64,000 bases of DNA, from NCBI GenBank assembly GCA_965199705.1, contig OZ241359.1:186001-250000 (forward strand). The letters run 5' to 3'. Below, piece by piece: positions 60,019 through 64,000 of the stretch (its first letter is position 1; each line of letters begins with the position of its first letter). The position numbers and the translations under genes were made by a program. Source of the stretch: Azophilus sp965199705 (GTDB lineage: Bacteria > Pseudomonadota > Gammaproteobacteria > Pseudomonadales > Azotimanducaceae). The notes beneath the pieces are model-generated. The model made no database searches. It was not told the origin of the DNA and saw nothing but the letters and a program-made list of their open reading frames with translations.

Positions 60019-60870
60019 TCATTCGGCATCGATCGGGGCGCTGGCAGCGTTGTTGCCCCCCCAGACGGGCGGACGCTTCCCGCGAAGCGCAGCGACCCCT
60101 TCAACAAAGTCATCCTCGCGCATCATCTCGCCGATCAGCGCCACCGACCGGCGCACGGACGCCGCGGCGCTACCGTGCAGGTCGCGATAAATCTGCCAGC
60201 GCGTCTGCTGCAGCGCGTTGGGGGAAACCGTCGCGATCAAGGATCTGGCGTAGTCCATGCAATGAGACATCAATTCAGCCGCTGGCGTTACTGCGTTCAC
60301 CAGGCCGAGACGCTCCGCCTCTTCGCTGACAAACACGCGGCTGGTCAGAAGGAGGTCATTCGCCCGGCCCAATCCGATCAGCCGCGGCAGTATCCAGGAA
60401 AGGCCGTATTCCGCCGGCAGGTTCAGCTTGCCGTGCGCCGTGGTGAGCTTGACGCCTGGCGCGGCGAAGCGCAGATCAGCGAAGCAGGCAAGCGCCAGGC
60501 CGACCCCGGCGGCCGGGCCGTTGATGGCGGCGAGCACGGGCTTTGACAGCCCGAAATGGTAGGCAAAGTCTGCATCAAAGTGCTCTGAAACGCCGAATCC
60601 GGGGCGCGCCAGATCATCGCCGATGCCGGCATCGTAGGCGCCACGCCGCACGTGCCCGGCAAGGGCTTCGGAATCGCCGCCAACGCAGAAACCACGCCCG
60701 GAGCCGGTGACGATGATGGCGCCTGCCGCCGGGTCCTGGTCGAGTTGCGCCAGACACCAGCGGTATTCCGTGTGCATCCGCCCGGTCCACGCATTGAGCC
60801 GCAAAGGCCGGTGCAGGTGAATGACGCCAACGCCGTCGGAGACCGACAACCGGGTTGCCTTCAGCTCCAT
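60019..60870 (-). CDS. Enoyl-CoA hydratase/isomerase family protein
   Basis: A 283-residue crotonase-fold protein. It has the oxyanion-hole segments RGFCVGGDSEAL and AINGPAAGVGLALACFADLRFA and the Glu-bearing segment LPAEYGLSWILPRLIG with the typical position for the second catalytic acid. The reaction is probably hydration or isomerisation of an acyl-CoA; the exact substrate is unknown. It precedes the amidase by 20 bases in the same direction. Confidence 0.87.
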   Translation of the reverse strand: MELKATRLSVSDGVGVIHLHRPLRLNAWTGRMHTEYRWCLAQLDQDPAAGAIIVTGSGRGFCVGGDSEALAGHVRRGAYDAGIGDDLARPGFGVSEHFDADFAYHFGLSKPVLAAINGPAAGVGLALACFADLRFAAPGVKLTTAHGKLNLPAEYGLSWILPRLIGLGRANDLLLTSRVFVSEEAERLGLVNAVTPAAELMSHCMDYARSLIATVSPNALQQTRWQIYRDLHGSAAASVRRSVALIGEMMREDDFVEGVAALRGKRPPVWGGNNAASAPIDAE

Positions 60871-60928
60871 CGACCCGGCATTGCTTCAGGAAGCACGCTG
60901 TCTGTCAACGACCCGGGGCCAGGGCGTC

Positions 60929-62050
60929 TCAACGTACGTCCAGATAGGCCTTCTCGGCCACGTCAGTGTAAGGCTGAACCGAGCCGAAATAGCGCCTGTA
61001 GGACTCGTAAATCCGCGCCGAAAGCTCATCCTGCCCGGCAAACTCGGCAAGCACCGCCTCGGATTCCTCGCGCAGCCGTTGCAGCACTTCTGGCGGCAGT
61101 CGCCGAAGTTGTACCTGATGCTCGTTCACCAGCGTAGCCAGAGCGCTGCCGCTTCTTGCCGTGTAGTCGGCAAGCACCTCGACATTGGCCGCTGCCGCGA
61201 CCACTTCGAGCATGCCTTGCAGGTCTGCGGGCAGGGCGTCAAAGGCGTCCTGATTGACAATCATTTCAAGCACAGCGCCCGGCTCATGCCAGCCCGGGTA
61301 GTAATAGTAGCGCCCGGCCGTGTACAGGCCGAGCGCCAGATCGTTGTATGGGCCGATCCATTCGGTTGCGTCGATCACGCCGGTTTGCAGGGCAGTGAAC
61401 ACCTCGCTCGCCGGGATGTTCTCTGGCGCGCCGCCAGCGCGTTCGAGCACTTCGCCGCCGAGCCCCGGAATGCGCATCTTCAAGCCCTTGAGGTCGTCCA
61501 GGGTTTCGATCTCTCGATTGAACCAGCCCGCCATCTGGGCGCCGGTATTGCCGGCAGGAAAAGGGATCACGGAAAAGGGCGCATAGAGCTCGCGCCAGAG
61601 CGCGAGGCCGCCGCCGTAATAGAGCCAGCCGTTCATTTCCTGCGCGGTGAGGCCGAAGGGCACCGTGCTGAACAGAGGCGAAGCGGGCATCTTGCCGCGC
61701 CAGTAGTAGGCAGCGCCATGCCCCATTTCCGCGGTGCCGGCAGAGACCGCGTCGAACACCTCGAAGGCGCCTACCAGCTCGCCAGCGCCATGGACAGACA
61801 CATTCAACCGACCCCGACTGAGCACGCCAAGGCGCTCGGCTATGGTTTCTGCGCCAGCCCCGGCGCCGGGCAGGTTCTTCGGCCAGGTGGTGATGAGGGT
61901 CCAGTTCCAGACCTGATCCGGATCCTCGACTGTCTCCGGGGGTTCGCCCAGGGTCGGGTCGGCAGGCTCGGGAGCCTCTCCGCCACAGGCAAACAGCAGC
62001 GCGCAGATCGGCCCCAGAGCGGCAAGTTTGAGAATGTTCGGTATGCACAT
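60929..62050 (-). CDS. TRAP transporter solute-binding lipoprotein (DctP family)
   Basis: The protein (373 aa) starts with a lipoprotein signal (hydrophobic ALGPICALLFACGG, lipobox FAC) and an acidic Pro-rich linker. The mature part is a DctP-type binding protein: WNWTLITTWPKNLPGAGAGAETIAERL, EMGHGAAYYW, the central GLKMRIPGLGGEVLERAG and the substrate-binding DATEWIGPYNDLALGL. The WPKNLPG and EWIGPYND features fit the TakP-like (2-oxo acid) branch. The permease genes dctQM are about 10 kb upstream on the other strand, so pairing is inferred. Confidence 0.9.
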   Translation of the reverse strand: MCIPNILKLAALGPICALLFACGGEAPEPADPTLGEPPETVEDPDQVWNWTLITTWPKNLPGAGAGAETIAERLGVLSRGRLNVSVHGAGELVGAFEVFDAVSAGTAEMGHGAAYYWRGKMPASPLFSTVPFGLTAQEMNGWLYYGGGLALWRELYAPFSVIPFPAGNTGAQMAGWFNREIETLDDLKGLKMRIPGLGGEVLERAGGAPENIPASEVFTALQTGVIDATEWIGPYNDLALGLYTAGRYYYYPGWHEPGAVLEMIVNQDAFDALPADLQGMLEVVAAAANVEVLADYTARSGSALATLVNEHQVQLRRLPPEVLQRLREESEAVLAEFAGQDELSARIYESYRRYFGSVQPYTDVAEKAYLDVR

Positions 62051-62059
62051 GGCAGCAGC

Positions 62060-64000
62060 TCAGTCCAGAGATTCCAGCTTGGCCAGGCCCAGAATCAACC
62101 ACTTCTGGCCGGCATCGGTAAAATTGACCTGCACCTGCGCACGGTCGCCCTGGCCGTTGCATTGCAGCACCACGCCTTCCCCGAACCTCCGGTGCGTCAC
62201 GCGCTGGCCCACCGCCAGGGCGGACTGCCGGGAGAATAGCGCCCGGGTTGGATCCGGGCCGCCCACATCCGCGGTCACCTGTTGCAGCCGCACCGGTTCA
62301 AGCAGGGCTTCCGGCAATTCGCGGATGAAGCGGGAAGGTGGATTGAAGGCTTCGGATTGATACAGTCGTCGGGTTTCGGCATGTGACAGATACAGTTGGC
62401 GCATGGCCCGGGTGATGCCCACATAGCAAAGGCGACGTTCCTCCTCCAGGCCGGCGGGCGCCTCGATGGAATTCCGGTGCGGGAAGAGGCCGTCTTCCAT
62501 GCCGGTCAGAAAGACCACGGGAAACTCCAGCCCCTTGGCAGAATGCAGCGTCATCATCTGCACCGCCGGCCCACGGCGATCACTTTCGCGCTGGCCGGCC
62601 TCAAGCGCCGCATGATCCAGAAACGCTGCAAGATCCGATTGCCCGGGTTGATCCGGCGCATTCTGCACCGGCAGTGTCCATTCGCCAGGAAATTCGCGCG
62701 CTGCCGCCACCAGTTCTTCCAGATTTTCCTTGCGCGCCAGGCCCACCTCGGGCCCCTCCTTGAGATGATGCGCAACCAGACCGCTGCGCTCCACGGCCAG
62801 ATCGACGATCTCGCGCAGATGCAGGCCAGCGCTGTCTCGCTCCAGATCGTCGATCAATTGCAGAAACGTCTGCACTGCCGTGCGTGCGCGCCCGGCAAGC
62901 TGGCCCTCGCGCACCAGGACCTGGCTGGCCTGCCACAAGGAAATGCCCTGGCTACGCGCCCGGTTACGCAGGATTTCCAGGGTTCGCTCGCCGATGCCGC
63001 GCGGCGGCGTATTGACCGCCCGTTCAAAGGCGATGTCGCTGTGCCGCTCCTGCATGAGCTGCAGATAGGCGAGCGCGTTCTTGATTTCCGCCCTTTCGAA
63101 GAAGCGGAAGCCACCGTAGATTCGATAGGGCAGATCGCGCCGAATCAGGGCCTCCTCCAGCACCCGGGACTGTGCATTGGAGCGGTACAGAACCGCGATA
63201 TCGTCCAGGGCGATGCCAGAATCCCGATGCGCTTCGATCTTCTCGCTGATCCAGCGCGCTTCGTCCAGGTCCGTGTCTGCTGCGTAGAGGCTGATCGGGT
63301 CGCCATCACTGTCGCCGGTCCACAATGACTTGGGAATGCGGCTGGTGTTGTGCTGGATCAAGGCGTTGGCGGCGCGCAGAATGTTGCCGGTAGAGCGATA
63401 GTTCTGCTCCAGACGGATGATCTTGACATCGCCCAGCTCGTCCAGAAACGACTGCACATTCTCCACGCGCGCCCCGCGCCAGCCGTAGATGGATTGATCC
63501 TCGTCGCCCACAGCCATCACATGCCCGGTGTCCCCGGCCAGGAGTTTCAGCCAGTCGTATTGAATGCTGTTGGTGTCCTGAAACTCGTCCACCAGGAGAT
63601 GCTGAAACCGGCGCCGGTAGTGTGACAGCAGGTCGGCATCGCCTTTCAGGGTCTCCACGCAGCGCAGCAGGAGCTCGCCAAAGTCCACCAGCCCAGCCGC
63701 AGTGCAGGCCGCTTCATAGGCCACATATATCTCCCGCTGGGTCCGGTTCGCGGGATGATCGGTTTGCGGCAGATCCTTGGCGCGCACGCCCTGGTCCTTG
63801 CAGCGGTTGATGAAGCCGAGCGCCTGGCGCACCGGCCAACGCGCCTCGTCAATCTCCAGCGACCGCATCACCCGCTTGACCAGGCGCTGCTGGTCATCCG
63901 CATCCAGAATCTGGAAGTTCTGCGGCAATCCGGCTTGCTGCCAGTGCATGCGCAGCAGGCGATGCGCCAGGCCGTGAAAGGTGCCGACCCAGAGCGCCGG
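62060..64000 (-). CDS. uvrD: DNA helicase II (5' end beyond window)
   Basis: This is an SF1A helicase that unwinds DNA in mismatch and nucleotide-excision repair. The visible part (about 647 codons) includes VGTFHGLAHRLLR at the window edge, the Walker B LLVDEFQDTNSIQYDWL, GDEDQSIYGWRGA, LEQNYRST and TLHSAKGLEFPVVFLTGMEDGLFPH, with the QRVTHRRFGEGVVL tail typical of UvrD. Walker A and the start codon lie beyond 64000. It is 10 bases before the TRAP binding-protein gene. Confidence 0.94.
   Translation of the reverse strand, partial: PALWVGTFHGLAHRLLRMHWQQAGLPQNFQILDADDQQRLVKRVMRSLEIDEARWPVRQALGFINRCKDQGVRAKDLPQTDHPANRTQREIYVAYEAACTAAGLVDFGELLLRCVETLKGDADLLSHYRRRFQHLLVDEFQDTNSIQYDWLKLLAGDTGHVMAVGDEDQSIYGWRGARVENVQSFLDELGDVKIIRLEQNYRSTGNILRAANALIQHNTSRIPKSLWTGDSDGDPISLYAADTDLDEARWISEKIEAHRDSGIALDDIAVLYRSNAQSRVLEEALIRRDLPYRIYGGFRFFERAEIKNALAYLQLMQERHSDIAFERAVNTPPRGIGERTLEILRNRARSQGISLWQASQVLVREGQLAGRARTAVQTFLQLIDDLERDSAGLHLREIVDLAVERSGLVAHHLKEGPEVGLARKENLEELVAAAREFPGEWTLPVQNAPDQPGQSDLAAFLDHAALEAGQRESDRRGPAVQMMTLHSAKGLEFPVVFLTGMEDGLFPHRNSIEAPAGLEEERRLCYVGITRAMRQLYLSHAETRRLYQSEAFNPPSRFIRELPEALLEPVRLQQVTADVGGPDPTRALFSRQSALAVGQRVTHRRFGEGVVLQCNGQGDRAQVQVNFTDAGQKWLILGLAKLESLD

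Noticed and set aside
60821..62239. 472-aa plus-strand open frame
   Set aside because: Antisense to the TRAP binding-protein gene; translation has no recognisable feature.
1..64000. CRISPR arrays, tRNA/rRNA genes, insertion sequences
   Set aside because: No regularly spaced repeats, cloverleaf-like sequence, rRNA stretch, transposase or terminal repeats could be recognised on reading. Small RNAs would not be visible without a search.

Overview
The window is GC-rich, densely coded bacterial chromosome with both DNA ends cut inside genes (nadE on the left, uvrD on the right). Gene content and order point to a gammaproteobacterium: LPS Kdo transferase (waaA), a TolC-type outer-membrane protein followed by a YqiB-like gene and parE-parC, rpmB-rpmG-mutM, rpoZ-spoT-recG, pmbA, ubiA, a HiPIP and a TonB-dependent receptor. 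No rRNA, tRNA, CRISPR array or intact insertion sequence was seen. The species cannot be named from this sequence alone.

Layout. 0-2.6 kb: NAD+ synthetase (5' cut) overlapping a degenerate metallo-beta-lactamase-fold protein. 2.9-4.2 kb: nitroreductase, a TonB-C lipoprotein and an unrecognised small membrane protein. 4.2-8.1 kb: zinc homeostasis, with znuA divergent from znuCB and a CDF efflux protein next to them. 8.2-9.1 kb: VOC protein and a TlpA-like thioredoxin. 9.2-14.6 kb: an aerobic cytochrome c oxidase operon (subunit II carrying two cytochrome c domains, subunit I, two subunit III-like proteins, subunit IV) with a convergent HiPIP. 14.7-22.4 kb: waaA, tolC, yqiB-like, parE, parC. 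22.5-26.8 kb, minus strand: pmbA, NIPSNAP, GMC oxidoreductase, unusual uracil-DNA glycosylase.

26.9-39.3 kb is a coherent catabolic cluster on the plus strand: a RutR-like TetR regulator, operator-like palindromes, a TonB-dependent receptor, an NCS1 transporter, dihydropyrimidinase, beta-ureidopropionase, PreT and PreA (dihydropyrimidine dehydrogenase), an aldehyde dehydrogenase and an MFS transporter. Together these would take pyrimidine bases across both membranes and degrade them by the reductive route. It is followed by a VapBC-type module with a remnant of a DNA methyltransferase behind it, then mutM, rpmG, rpmB, rpoZ, spoT, recG, a dicarboxylate/amino-acid symporter, rubredoxin and ubiA.

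48.6-62.1 kb holds accessory genes. TRAP permease genes (dctQM) and an amidohydrolase come first. A defence-like island follows (51.8-57.0 kb): a Clp-fold SDH serine proteinase, an antitoxin and a PIN toxin in one overlapping three-gene unit, a hicB-hicA pair with its own palindromic operator, and a large solitary N6-adenine methylase with a possible N-terminal nuclease-like region. After it come a sulfite dehydrogenase with its cytochrome, an amidase, an enoyl-CoA hydratase and a TRAP solute-binding protein, ending at uvrD. The points most worth a second look are the serine-proteinase/toxin-antitoxin unit with its neighbours, the pyrimidine cluster with an outer-membrane receptor and its RutR-like operators, and znuC, which has no ATG, GTG or TTG start.
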